From contig CP065014.1 of NCBI GenBank assembly GCA_016700335.1, positions 1,277,001-1,341,000 of the forward strand: a DNA stretch of 64,000 nt, written 5' to 3'. This document shows, one piece after another, positions 54,485 to 63,829 of the stretch (position 1 is its first letter; each line of letters begins with the position of its first letter). Made by a program: the position numbers and the translations under genes. Origin of the DNA: Chlorobiota bacterium (GTDB lineage: Bacteria > Bacteroidota > Ignavibacteria > OLB7). The notes under the pieces are model-generated. The model searched no databases, was not told the DNA's origin, and was given only the letters and a program-made list of their open reading frames with translations.

Positions 54485-57400
54485 ATGAAAAAACATATTC
54501 TAATAATTACTATAACTTTTTTATTATTTCATAGTAAAATAATTGCACAATTAATTTCTGAAGAGGCTTCAGGATTTAAGTATGTAATTACATTTCCAGA
54601 TACAGCAGGAAATGATAGGGATTATAGATTCCCATACTATAATATTAATTCAAGTTCTTTAATTTTTGTTTATTCTCAAGTAAATCAATTCATTTCATTA
54701 TCAAATAAAAAAACATTTACCAGAGTAAATTTACTTGCTGGAAAAGTAAATACAATTGATGTTTCCAATTATAATTTACAAACTACAAACCCTGGTGTTG
54801 TTTCAGATAATTCAATAACTATTGATGCAGACTTTCCAATTGTTGTTTATTGTTACATAAATACTAGTTTTGGGGCAGAAGCTTGGACGCCATTACCTGT
54901 TGAGAGCTGGGGAACAGAATATTATTTAGCTACATTGCATAGTGATAAAACAAATAATATAAATCCTGCAACAAATGATGAGTTTAATTTTGGGAATAAA
55001 GATTTTTCACCCGCACCAGCACAGGCAATAGTAATTGCTGCTTATGATAACACTCAATTTTCTATAAAAGCAAATCTAACATCAAATTATAAAAGACTTG
55101 CCCCGGCAAATACACCATTAGTTGTAAAATTAAATGCTGGTGAAACATTTTTGATAGAATCTTGGGTAGAGACCTCTTATCTAAATAGAAATGAACCAAT
55201 AGATAGTCTTGTAGATTTAGGTGGTTTTAAAATTGAATCTGATAAGCCTGTAGGGGTTATTTCAGGTAATACCAGATCTTTAGGTTTAGATCCAACTGCA
55301 ATTTCTAATAAAGCGTTAGCGTTAACTGGTAATTCACTTAAAAATTTATTCATTGAATCATTAGCACCAGTTAATCAACTTGGTAAAGAGTTTGTTTATT
55401 TACCATCAATGGATACAAAAAATCCGAATTCAGGAAGTAATTCTGGAATAAGAAAAAAGGAGTCAATAAGAGTGTATGGTACTTCTCCAGGAATTACAAT
55501 AATAAGTTTAGATAATAAAATTAATAGTCAAGTTAATGAAGGAACTGGTTCTGATTACATTCAGAAATTATCTTTTAATCCAATTAACCCACATTATATT
55601 GTTACTGATAAACCATCACAAGTTTTTATGAATTCTTCAGCTGTTTCTGAAAAATTAAAGTCAAGTGTAACAACCTGGGCTGGTTCTTCATCAGATTATA
55701 ACACTTACGGAGGATTTATGGTTGAGTCTGTACCAATAGAACATTGGGTATCATTTGCCCCATTTATAACACCTAGTTTTGGTTATGAAAATTATTTAAA
55801 TATTGTTACAAAAAAAATCAATAAGAATAATTTGTTTAAAGTAGTTGGGAATAGTAGAAAACAAATACCTTTAACAGATATACCTGGAACTGACTTAGCT
55901 TGGGGATTTATCCAGTTGAAAATTGATGAATCGGGAGTAATTGAAGGTATTAAAGACTCTAAATTTTATGGTTATGTGTATGGAATTCCTTTAAATGGTT
56001 TTTGTTTTGAACTTTTTTCTCCAGGAGTTACAAAGAAAAAAGATGATGATAAAAACATTCCAAAACTTGAAAGTTCTGGATCTGGAAATAAAGTTTTACA
56101 TGCTTCAGAATATAGAGAACAAATAAAAAATGCAAGTTATGGATATCCTTTAGCTCCTTCAAGAAACATAATTGGAAAAGGGGATTCGTTAGAAGTTCAG
56201 TTAATTTCTGATTGTAATTTGATGAGAATTAAATACAAAACCTTTAATCAAAATCCGGTTGGATTACGAACTATTAAATTAGAGAATCCGATTAATATGA
56301 AATTATTTTTTATTGATCCTAAAACTGTTAAAGAAGTTATCAATTCAACAATAGGTGAATTTTATGTTACTCCAATTGATACAAGTAAATATGCAGAAAC
56401 TACAATCTTGATTCAAGATAGAACTGGTAAAATATGGAGGTATTTTTTTTCAAATGGAGAACAATTTATTTATGAAAAATTCACTCAAACAAAATCAAAG
56501 AATGGTACTACTTCAATTATTTCTTTAAGGAATCCTCTTGCTTATCCTGTTACTATTAAAAAAGTTTATTTGCAAAATGGTTACCCTTATACAATTACTT
56601 CAGTAACTCCTTTCCCACCTACTCAAATACCATCTAATGGAATATTAAAAGTAGGTTTATTACTTCCAAAAGATTCAACACATAAAAGTGATTTTATTGT
56701 TGTTGAAGGAGAGTGCAGAAAAGTAAGCATCAATATTAAAATTTCAGATATTGATAGTGTTTCAATTCCTGTTTTAAGCGAATTTCCACCTCGAATTGAA
56801 TGGGTTGCTGGTATAAATGATTGTACTAAAAATAAAAAAAGAGAGTATGATACAACAGTTTCAGTATTCAATGTTGGGAACAAAATTATGGTTATTGATA
56901 CATGTTTTTTGTTTGGAAAAGATGCTGATAGCTCAATATTTATTTTAGGTGAAAGACCTAAAATTCAAAAAGGTGATTGGGTTAGACCCAACGATACAAT
57001 AGAGTTTAGAAGATCTCAACAAGTAATTTTTAGACCAAAAGAAGAAGGGAATTACTCATGTATATTTGTACTTGTTACATCTGACGGTGATTCTCTTAAA
57101 GTGGAGCTAAATGCATCTGCAATTGAATCTCATATTTCAATTTCAAATTATGACTTTGGAAAATTTGAATTTATTGGTGAAAGAAAAGTCAGTTCATCGG
57201 GTGATGTAATTTTAAAATCCTTACCATCAAGAATTAATACTATTACAGATATTAAAATTATTGGAAATGATTCTCTTGATTTTGAGTTTGAATCAGGGTT
57301 TGATTTACCAACAATTGAAAAACCATGGACATTAAAAATTGGTGAATTAAAAAAAATCCCATTGATTTATAAACCCTCTACTAATGGCAGAAAAACTGCT

Positions 57401-58534
57401 AAACTTTCAGTTTCAGGGGATCATTCAAAATGTGATGATTCAACTAATATTTTGATTGGTGAATCTTATCAGTTTAAATTTGAATCTGAAGTTACTTCTC
57501 ACTCATTTGCTAAAATTATGAGTTGTAAAAAAGATAGCTCTGTGATAAAATTATCGAATACAGGTACTGGTTCAATTTTTATAACTGATTATAAATTGAT
57601 TGATGATAAAAATGTTTTTACTGTTGAACCTATTAAATTACCTTTTCCTTTAGCTCCTCTTGAGAGTGTAAATATAAAAATTAATTTCAAATCTAAAAAT
57701 CCTGGAAGCTACTCAGGGAGTTTGTTGTTTTATCCAGTTAAATTTACAGACAGTTCATTATTACCAATTTTAGTTAGTGAATTAAATGGTTCAAGTTTTT
57801 ATATCAAATCGAAGATTTCTTCAATAAAAGGAGTTAAAGGTTTGCCATACGATACAGTTATAATACCTTTAAAGCTATTAGATCAAGTAGATGATCTTTC
57901 TTTAAATAAATTTATTATAACAGTTAAGTATGAAAAAGGAACTTTACTATTATTAAATTCCTCTACAAATGAATTTAAATCAAAATTTTTAAATAATAGT
58001 ATCATTAAAGATTGGAATTTCAATATTATTAAAAACGTGCCTGGTGAAATAATTGTAGAATTTACCTCAACAGATAATTCTTTAAAAGGTGTAGGTGAGT
58101 TGTTAAGAGTTCCATTCCAATTGTTTGCTGGTTCAGAACCTCTTAGCACTGTTAAGTATTATTTGGATATTGGAGAATTTGGAAATTGTGCAACAATAAC
58201 AACTGATTCAGTATATGTAACTTTAGATTCAAATTGTGAAACTTTAACTAGATCTGTTGAACTTACAAATTCAATTTACAAATTAAATCCAATTTCACCT
58301 AACCCATCAAATGGTAAGATAAAATTTAGCTTTAGTTTAGGTTTAGACGGTAATACCAATTTTTGTTTACTAAATAACAAAGGAGTAAAAATCAAGGAGT
58401 TATTACGAAATAATTTAGGTATAGGAAATTATTCGATTGAAATGAATTCTAACGATTTACCAAATGGAATTTACTTTTATAGAATAGAATCTGGTGTATG
58501 GTCAGATACAAAAAAATTAATCATTTGTAAGTAA
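54485..58534 (+). CDS. Giant type IX secreted protein with IgGFc-binding-like and anchor domains
   Basis: 1349 residues. Signal peptide (to IIAQ, about 20); residues about 30-500 resemble the IgGFc-binding repeat domain (PIVVYCYINTSFGAEAWTPLPVESWGTEYYLATL); then several Ig-like/ASPM-type choice-of-anchor units from about 650 to 1130 (FIVVEGECRKVSINIKISD, YDFGKFEFIGERKVSSSGDV); a cohesin-like stretch near 1140-1240; and a C-terminal sorting domain (LNPISPNPSNGKIKFSFS ... LPNGIYFYRIESGV). It is likely a surface adhesin. It follows aroB by 41 nt, but its function is unrelated. Confidence 0.88.
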   Translation: MKKHILIITITFLLFHSKIIAQLISEEASGFKYVITFPDTAGNDRDYRFPYYNINSSSLIFVYSQVNQFISLSNKKTFTRVNLLAGKVNTIDVSNYNLQTTNPGVVSDNSITIDADFPIVVYCYINTSFGAEAWTPLPVESWGTEYYLATLHSDKTNNINPATNDEFNFGNKDFSPAPAQAIVIAAYDNTQFSIKANLTSNYKRLAPANTPLVVKLNAGETFLIESWVETSYLNRNEPIDSLVDLGGFKIESDKPVGVISGNTRSLGLDPTAISNKALALTGNSLKNLFIESLAPVNQLGKEFVYLPSMDTKNPNSGSNSGIRKKESIRVYGTSPGITIISLDNKINSQVNEGTGSDYIQKLSFNPINPHYIVTDKPSQVFMNSSAVSEKLKSSVTTWAGSSSDYNTYGGFMVESVPIEHWVSFAPFITPSFGYENYLNIVTKKINKNNLFKVVGNSRKQIPLTDIPGTDLAWGFIQLKIDESGVIEGIKDSKFYGYVYGIPLNGFCFELFSPGVTKKKDDDKNIPKLESSGSGNKVLHASEYREQIKNASYGYPLAPSRNIIGKGDSLEVQLISDCNLMRIKYKTFNQNPVGLRTIKLENPINMKLFFIDPKTVKEVINSTIGEFYVTPIDTSKYAETTILIQDRTGKIWRYFFSNGEQFIYEKFTQTKSKNGTTSIISLRNPLAYPVTIKKVYLQNGYPYTITSVTPFPPTQIPSNGILKVGLLLPKDSTHKSDFIVVEGECRKVSINIKISDIDSVSIPVLSEFPPRIEWVAGINDCTKNKKREYDTTVSVFNVGNKIMVIDTCFLFGKDADSSIFILGERPKIQKGDWVRPNDTIEFRRSQQVIFRPKEEGNYSCIFVLVTSDGDSLKVELNASAIESHISISNYDFGKFEFIGERKVSSSGDVILKSLPSRINTITDIKIIGNDSLDFEFESGFDLPTIEKPWTLKIGELKKIPLIYKPSTNGRKTAKLSVSGDHSKCDDSTNILIGESYQFKFESEVTSHSFAKIMSCKKDSSVIKLSNTGTGSIFITDYKLIDDKNVFTVEPIKLPFPLAPLESVNIKINFKSKNPGSYSGSLLFYPVKFTDSSLLPILVSELNGSSFYIKSKISSIKGVKGLPYDTVIIPLKLLDQVDDLSLNKFIITVKYEKGTLLLLNSSTNEFKSKFLNNSIIKDWNFNIIKNVPGEIIVEFTSTDNSLKGVGELLRVPFQLFAGSEPLSTVKYYLDIGEFGNCATITTDSVYVTLDSNCETLTRSVELTNSIYKLNPISPNPSNGKIKFSFSLGLDGNTNFCLLNNKGVKIKELLRNNLGIGNYSIEMNSNDLPNGIYFYRIESGVWSDTKKLIICK

Positions 58535-58545
58535 ATTTGTTTTAT

Positions 58546-58579
58546 AAAAACGGTTGCAAAATTCAATACAACCGTTTTT
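58546..58579. terminator. Bidirectional terminator between the giant protein and M3 peptidase
   Basis: A perfect 11-bp stem AAAAACGGTTG (58546-58556) / CAACCGTTTTT (58569-58579) with a 12-nt loop and T runs on both strands, between converging genes. Confidence 0.92.
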
Positions 58580-58592
58580 TTAATAATAAAAT

Positions 58593-60278
58593 CTAGTTTA
58601 ATTTTTCAGAAGAATAACTGACTAAATCTTTTAAAATATTCTCTTCAAATGGTGATCTTAATCCAGCAGAATTAAATATCTCGAGTACACTTTTAGTTCC
58701 ACCTATTTCACACAAATTAATATATCTTTTTAAAGTATCATCAGGATTGCTTTCGTTAAGAATTCCTAACTGCAAAGCACCAATTTGTGCAACAGCATAA
58801 TCAATGTAGTAAAATGGCATTTGAAAAATATGACCATTTCCATACCAAAAATATTTTGTAAAATCTGAACTTTCAACAACAGGTGAATACTTTTTAATTA
58901 TTTCCTTATACTTATCTTCTCTATCATTAATAGATACATTTGGATTCAAATATACCCATTCTTGAAATTCATCACCAATTGCCATTGTTGTAAATAAGAA
59001 TATTGCATTTCTTAAATGTTCTTTTCTATATTTAATTGCATTCTCTTTTGAAAAATAAGATTCCATCAAAGGCATAGAAATAAACTCCATACCCATAGAA
59101 CAAATCTCTGCAGCATCATAACTAGGCCATTGTAACATTATAGACTCAATCCTTTTTTGAGATTCAAATGACTGAAAAGCATGCCCCATTTCATGTACAA
59201 TTACTCTAACATCATCACTATTACCAGTTGAATTTAAAAAAATTGCCACTCGACCTTCATCTGGAATTGAAGTACAAAAACCTCCTTGTCTTTTGCCAGG
59301 TCTATTCTCTAAATCTATTAGTTTATCATCAACCATAGACTTGAAAATGTTTGATAATCTAGGTGATAATTTATCAAATAAATTTTGAGTTTTCTCTAAT
59401 TGTTCATCAATTGGAATTACATTATTAGGCAAACTTAAAGAAGGAACAAAACTAACATCATAAGGATTTAACTTATCTGTACCTAACTCTTTTATTTGAT
59501 TCAGTTGAAGTTGACTTTTAAGGGGTACAATAAATTTTAAAATATTATCTCTAAATTCTCGAACTTCTTTAACTCCATAATCTGTTCTTTCCATATTTTT
59601 ATAACCCAATTGAAGGAAGCTCTCATAGCCTAAATTTAAAGCCATTTGAGTTCTTAATTTTACGAGTTCATCAAATATTTGTGAACACTCATCTTTAAGA
59701 TTTTTATAACAAATACATTGTTGAGTATAAAGTTCTTCTCTTAAACTAGCATCTGGTGATTGCCTAAAATTAGAAGCTTGAGCTAATGAATATTCTTTAC
59801 CTTGAATAGTAATTCTTTGTGAAGAAAGTAATTTTGCATGCTTTGTAGAAAGTTCTCCAATCTTAACATTTAACTCAATGTTAATTGGATTTAAAGAATC
59901 AATAGTATTTTCTAATACTGAAAGTATTCTTTTCCCATATTTAATTCCTATAGCTTCCTTATGATTTGTATCTAATAAATAATTAATCAATTGGAAGTTA
60001 AATTTAGAAGAAACTGGAATAATTTGTTCTCTAAAATATTTATCTGCTATTTCTAATTCAAGGTTATTCATATCTTTTGCTAAAGCATAATGAATACGGT
60101 TTATTTCTCCAGTTATATAACAATCTAGAGCATTCCATTTTTCAAATAGATTTAACCAATTGGTTGGTAATTCTGAGCTATTCGCTTCTTGAACAAGATT
60201 TAATAAGGTTGTGTATTCATCAATGACAAATTCAACTGTTAATGATTCTGGACGGTCTTGATAATATTTGTATTGCAT
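58593..60278 (-). CDS. M3-family oligoendopeptidase, second copy
   Basis: 561-residue oligoendopeptidase F-type zinc peptidase: HEMGH at 362-366 (VHEMGHAFQSFES) and the third ligand in AAEICSMGMEFISM. Acts on short peptides in the cytoplasm. It is a paralogue of the gene just upstream, with the zinc motif at the identical position, but its sequence is clearly more diverged at the N-terminus and around the active-site flanks. It begins 15 nt after that gene's stop. Confidence 0.94.
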   Translation of the reverse strand: MQYKYYQDRPESLTVEFVIDEYTTLLNLVQEANSSELPTNWLNLFEKWNALDCYITGEINRIHYALAKDMNNLELEIADKYFREQIIPVSSKFNFQLINYLLDTNHKEAIGIKYGKRILSVLENTIDSLNPINIELNVKIGELSTKHAKLLSSQRITIQGKEYSLAQASNFRQSPDASLREELYTQQCICYKNLKDECSQIFDELVKLRTQMALNLGYESFLQLGYKNMERTDYGVKEVREFRDNILKFIVPLKSQLQLNQIKELGTDKLNPYDVSFVPSLSLPNNVIPIDEQLEKTQNLFDKLSPRLSNIFKSMVDDKLIDLENRPGKRQGGFCTSIPDEGRVAIFLNSTGNSDDVRVIVHEMGHAFQSFESQKRIESIMLQWPSYDAAEICSMGMEFISMPLMESYFSKENAIKYRKEHLRNAIFLFTTMAIGDEFQEWVYLNPNVSINDREDKYKEIIKKYSPVVESSDFTKYFWYGNGHIFQMPFYYIDYAVAQIGALQLGILNESNPDDTLKRYINLCEIGGTKSVLEIFNSAGLRSPFEENILKDLVSYSSEKLN

Positions 60279-60293
60279 AATTTTGAAGAAAAT

Positions 60294-62003
60294 TTAATTT
60301 AACTCTGCATTAAGATGTAAAATAGAGGCTGCTTTATCCATTAAAAATTTAATAATATTTTCATCAAATGGAGAAGTAAATTCAACATCATTAAATATTT
60401 CTAATACACTTTTAGTTCCTCCAATTTGACATAAACGAATATACTTTTCCATAGCTATTTTATGATCTTTTAAATCTTGAATAGCAAGTTGCATAGCACC
60501 AGTTTCGGCAATTGCATAATCTATATAATAAAATGGCATATCAATGATATGAAGCTGTGAATACCATCTTGCATAAATTAGTTTTTCATCCATTGAATAA
60601 TCAACGTCTGGTTTGTATATTTTCCAAATAGTAACCCAAGCATTATCTCTTTCTTCCATTGTTGAATTAAAATTTTCATAAACCCAATGTTGGAATTCAT
60701 CTACTATGCATATGTAGGTCATTAATCCAATTGCTTCTCTCCATCTACCTTGTGAAAATTTGATTCTATGTTCTTCAGAAAAGAAATAATGAAGTTGTTG
60801 CAGAGCTAGATACTCCATTCCCATTGAATGAATTTCACATGCATCTGAAGTTGGCCATTGCAAATCAATTGCTTCAATTGGTTGAGACTCCCATCCTTGA
60901 AATGCGTGTCCCATCTCATGCATCAAAGTTCCTACATCACCTTGATCTCCAGTTGAATTACATAAAATTGCAACTCTTCCTTCATCTGGGAAACTTGTGC
61001 AAAAAGCTCCTGATCTTTTACCTACTCTATTTTCAAGATCTATCAAATTCTCATTCCTCATTTTTCTAAAATAGTCAGCTAATTTAACATCTAATGAATC
61101 GAAAACTTTTTCTGCGTTATCAAGTTGATTTTCAATCGGAGCTATCCCAACTGGTAATGTACAAGAAGGACAATATTCTGTATCCCAACATTTCAAAGTT
61201 TGAGTGCCTAATTCTTGTGCTTGCTTTTTAAGCATTTGAGATTGTAATGGTACTACAAATTTTCTCACAGAATCTCTGAATTGTTTTGCTTGTTGAGGTC
61301 CATAATCAGTTCTTCCCATGCTTAAATACCCTAATTCAATAAAGTTCTTAAATCCTAGGTTCAATGCCATTTGATGACGAAGTGCCACCATCTCATGAAA
61401 TATTTTTCCTAATTCATCATGATGATTTAAAAACCAATTCCTATGGTTTAAAAAAGCTTCTTTTCTTGTTTCAGGATCTGATGAGGCTTGTTTTGAACGT
61501 GCTACTGGTAATGTAACTTTTTCACCAGAAACAGTTACAAATCCAGATGAAACAATTTTATTATACGTGTTTGAAAGAGAACTTAGTTTAACATTTAAAT
61601 CAGTATTGATTGGTGCTAATGGTTTAACAGATGTTTCAAGAACAGCAATTAAATGTTCTCCAAATTTTTTACCAACATCAGACTTATATCTACTTTTAAG
61701 GAATGAATCTAAAATTTTGGAACTCCCATTACTTGAAATTGGTGAAACTTTTTCACGAAAATATTCTTCTTCATCCTCAATTTTTTTATTGCTCATATCT
61801 TTAGAAAACTCATATCCAATTCTGCTTCCTTCACTTCCAATATATGATTTTAAAGCATTCCAATCTAAATATAATGATATCCATTTTTCAGGGGTTTCAT
61901 AGTTTTCTGCTTCCTCAATTTTTGAAAATAAAATATCAAATTCAGCTTGAATAAATTCAGCTGTTAAACTTTCAGGTCTTTGTTTGTAATGTTTGTAATC
62001 CAT
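60294..62003 (-). CDS. M3-family oligoendopeptidase, first copy
   Basis: 569-residue M3 peptidase: zinc motif MHEMGHAFQGWES (His362, Glu363, His366), third ligand in ACEIHSMGMEYLAL, and the typical MALNLGFKNFIELGYLSMGRTDYG. It is the first gene of a tandem pair with the 561-residue paralogue. A candidate -7 element lies 41 nt upstream. Confidence 0.95.
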   Translation of the reverse strand: MDYKHYKQRPESLTAEFIQAEFDILFSKIEEAENYETPEKWISLYLDWNALKSYIGSEGSRIGYEFSKDMSNKKIEDEEEYFREKVSPISSNGSSKILDSFLKSRYKSDVGKKFGEHLIAVLETSVKPLAPINTDLNVKLSSLSNTYNKIVSSGFVTVSGEKVTLPVARSKQASSDPETRKEAFLNHRNWFLNHHDELGKIFHEMVALRHQMALNLGFKNFIELGYLSMGRTDYGPQQAKQFRDSVRKFVVPLQSQMLKKQAQELGTQTLKCWDTEYCPSCTLPVGIAPIENQLDNAEKVFDSLDVKLADYFRKMRNENLIDLENRVGKRSGAFCTSFPDEGRVAILCNSTGDQGDVGTLMHEMGHAFQGWESQPIEAIDLQWPTSDACEIHSMGMEYLALQQLHYFFSEEHRIKFSQGRWREAIGLMTYICIVDEFQHWVYENFNSTMEERDNAWVTIWKIYKPDVDYSMDEKLIYARWYSQLHIIDMPFYYIDYAIAETGAMQLAIQDLKDHKIAMEKYIRLCQIGGTKSVLEIFNDVEFTSPFDENIIKFLMDKAASILHLNAELN

Positions 62004-62043
62004 ATTTTGTATAAGAATTTAAATTCGCTAAAAAAATTAGTTG

Positions 62044-62051
62044 CAAAAATA
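62044..62051 (-). promoter_or_regulatory. Candidate -7 element for the M3 peptidase pair
   Basis: TATTTTTG on the minus strand matches TAnnTTTG and lies 41 nt before the ATG at 62003, in the short gap behind the SRPBCC gene. No clear -33 element was seen. Confidence 0.4.
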
Positions 62052-62083
62052 TACTTTATTGAAAATTTAATCTAATTAAATTT

Positions 62084-62539
62084 TTAATTTTCAAGTATTT
62101 CTTTAGTTTTTAATTGTCTAAAATGAAACATTTTTTTTATAATTCTATTAATAATCAACCAATTAAGAAATTCTCCTAGTTTACCAAAAGGAGGAATATA
62201 TTCAACAATATCAGTTAAAATTGTCCCTTCATTTTCAACTTTGAAAAATCTCTTTTGAAACCAATATTTAAAAATCCCTTTTCTTTGAATATCATGCATT
62301 AACTCATTTTTGATACAGTCAGTAATTTCTACTTCAAGAATAGATCTAATAAAATAAAATTTTCTAATTTCCAAAACAACTTTGTATCCAACTCCTGAAA
62401 TATCATTCATACTAATAATTTTAAAATTGATATCACGTGGAGTAATTCTTAATAAATTATTTGTATCCATGTGGAAATCAAATACTTTTTCAATTGGAGC
62501 GTTTATAAATATTTGTTTTTTATATGAATTCATCAACAT
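62084..62539 (-). CDS. SRPBCC (START-like) family protein
   Basis: 151-residue protein with the SRPBCC fold pattern: IFINAPIEKVFDFHMDTNNLLRITP, VGYKVVLEIR, TDIVEYIPPFGKLGEFLN and a long C-terminal helix. Members bind hydrophobic ligands or act in cyclase-like roles; here no function is assignable. A start three residues later is also possible (MLMNS). It sits between the DUF1573 lipoprotein terminator and the M3 pair. Confidence 0.82.
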   Translation of the reverse strand: MLMNSYKKQIFINAPIEKVFDFHMDTNNLLRITPRDINFKIISMNDISGVGYKVVLEIRKFYFIRSILEVEITDCIKNELMHDIQRKGIFKYWFQKRFFKVENEGTILTDIVEYIPPFGKLGEFLNWLIINRIIKKMFHFRQLKTKEILEN

Positions 62540-62570
62540 AAGACGTTTTAGATTTGTTTTAATTAAAAAA

Positions 62571-62596
62571 ATCCCGATAAATTTAATTATCGGGAT
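62571..62596 (-). terminator. Terminator of the DUF1573 gene
   Basis: A 10-bp perfect stem ATCCCGATAA (62571-62580) / TTATCGGGAT (62587-62596) with a 6-nt loop; on the minus strand a T run follows. It lies 27 nt after the stop of the lipoprotein gene (62623). Confidence 0.9.
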
Positions 62597-62622
62597 CTTA
62601 ATGTATAAAAAAATTAAATTAA

Positions 62623-63552
62623 TTAATGACTTGAACTAGGTGTCATAGAACCTGTAACTGGCTTTTGTGGCGATTTATCTTGAACATAACCATATACTGG
62701 TAAATTAAGTATTGGTGTTTCTTGTGATGTTGTTTTTACTGAAACTGTACCTGAAATTTGTCCAACTCCAGTTGGAGTTACAAATACTTTTATTTCAGTT
62801 TCCTTTCCTGGAGCAATATCTTTTGAACCAACTAAAACTAACCTTATCTTTGGTTGAGGAGCTGGTGGTGGATTTGAACCACCAGACATTGATGCAGGAG
62901 TTGAAGCAGCCTTAACAACTTCTGAAGAAATTATTGAAAAAGAAACATCACCTGAGTTAGAGATTTTAACAGAACTTGAACTCTCTACTCCTTTTTTAGG
63001 ATCAACTAATGAAAAATATTCTCCAGGAGTAACTGTTACTGTTCTTCTTAAATTTGCTTTTAAAGAATAAACTAGAGTTGTATCATATCTTGAAGAGTCT
63101 TTAGCTAAAGTTGAATCAAATTTCTTTTTAGTTGTGTCATTCATTTTTGCTAATGAATCTTTTGAAATTCCCATTGGATCAGTTGCTGTAATAGTAATTG
63201 ATTTATCTGTTTGACCATGTTTTCCAGTAGTATTTAAGGTTACGTTTACAATTGTAGTATCACCTGGTTTTAGAAGATCCTTAGTTAATGGAGCGCTTGT
63301 ACAGCCACAACCTGGTCTAACTTCCTTAATAAACAAATCTCCATCTCCAATATTTTTAAGTATAAAAGATGTTTTTAATTGATTGTCTTTTAAAGTTGAA
63401 ACTTTTATCTCACCCCAATCATGAGTAATACCACCAACAACTTCAAGTTTGCCATGGCTATTTGATGAAGTATTTGCACCTTCTTTTTTACATCCAATTA
63501 AAATTACTGAAAATAAAAGTACTAAGAAAATAGAATTAAATTTAATGTTCAT
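62623..63552 (-). CDS. DUF1573-domain lipoprotein
   Basis: 309-residue lipoprotein (signal peptide, LIG-C at 21). An Ig-like DUF1573 domain follows: VGGITHDWGEIKVSTLKDNQLKTSFILKNIGDGDLFIKEVRPGCGCTSAPL, with the family GCGCT motif, then a second Ig-like domain (residues about 170-290). It is probably anchored in the outer membrane; the function of DUF1573 is unclear. The C-terminal tail is Pro/Ser-rich. Confidence 0.88.
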   Translation of the reverse strand: MNIKFNSIFLVLLFSVILIGCKKEGANTSSNSHGKLEVVGGITHDWGEIKVSTLKDNQLKTSFILKNIGDGDLFIKEVRPGCGCTSAPLTKDLLKPGDTTIVNVTLNTTGKHGQTDKSITITATDPMGISKDSLAKMNDTTKKKFDSTLAKDSSRYDTTLVYSLKANLRRTVTVTPGEYFSLVDPKKGVESSSSVKISNSGDVSFSIISSEVVKAASTPASMSGGSNPPPAPQPKIRLVLVGSKDIAPGKETEIKVFVTPTGVGQISGTVSVKTTSQETPILNLPVYGYVQDKSPQKPVTGSMTPSSSH

Positions 63553-63597
63553 GTTTTAAGTATTAGTGGAGAAATATATTTGTTAAAATTTCGTTTG

Positions 63598-63605
63598 CAA
63601 AAGTA
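63598..63605 (-). promoter_or_regulatory. Candidate -7 element for the DUF1573 lipoprotein gene
   Basis: TACTTTTG on the minus strand matches TAnnTTTG exactly and lies 45 nt before the ATG at 63552. Confidence 0.42.
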
Positions 63606-63802
63606 GTTTAACCAAATGTATAAACTAAAGTATTAACTAGTATTTGTTTAGACTTTATATTAAAATTTTCATTCCATTTAGTTAAAATTAAATTAACTAA
63701 TCCTATTTTTTTCAAAAAAAGTAATTCAATATTTTAATAATATAAATAAAGATTAGTTACAAACTTTTGCGAGTAATTAAAGTTTACTTGAAATAATAAA
63801 CT

Positions 63803-63810
63803 TATTTTTG
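63803..63810 (+). promoter_or_regulatory. Candidate -7 element for the terminal glycosyltransferase gene
   Basis: TATTTTTG matches TAnnTTTG exactly, 19 nt before the ATG at 63830. The rest of the 277-bp divergent gap (63553-63829) contains no gene. Confidence 0.42.
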
Positions 63811-63829
63811 ACCACTTAAATTCCAATTT

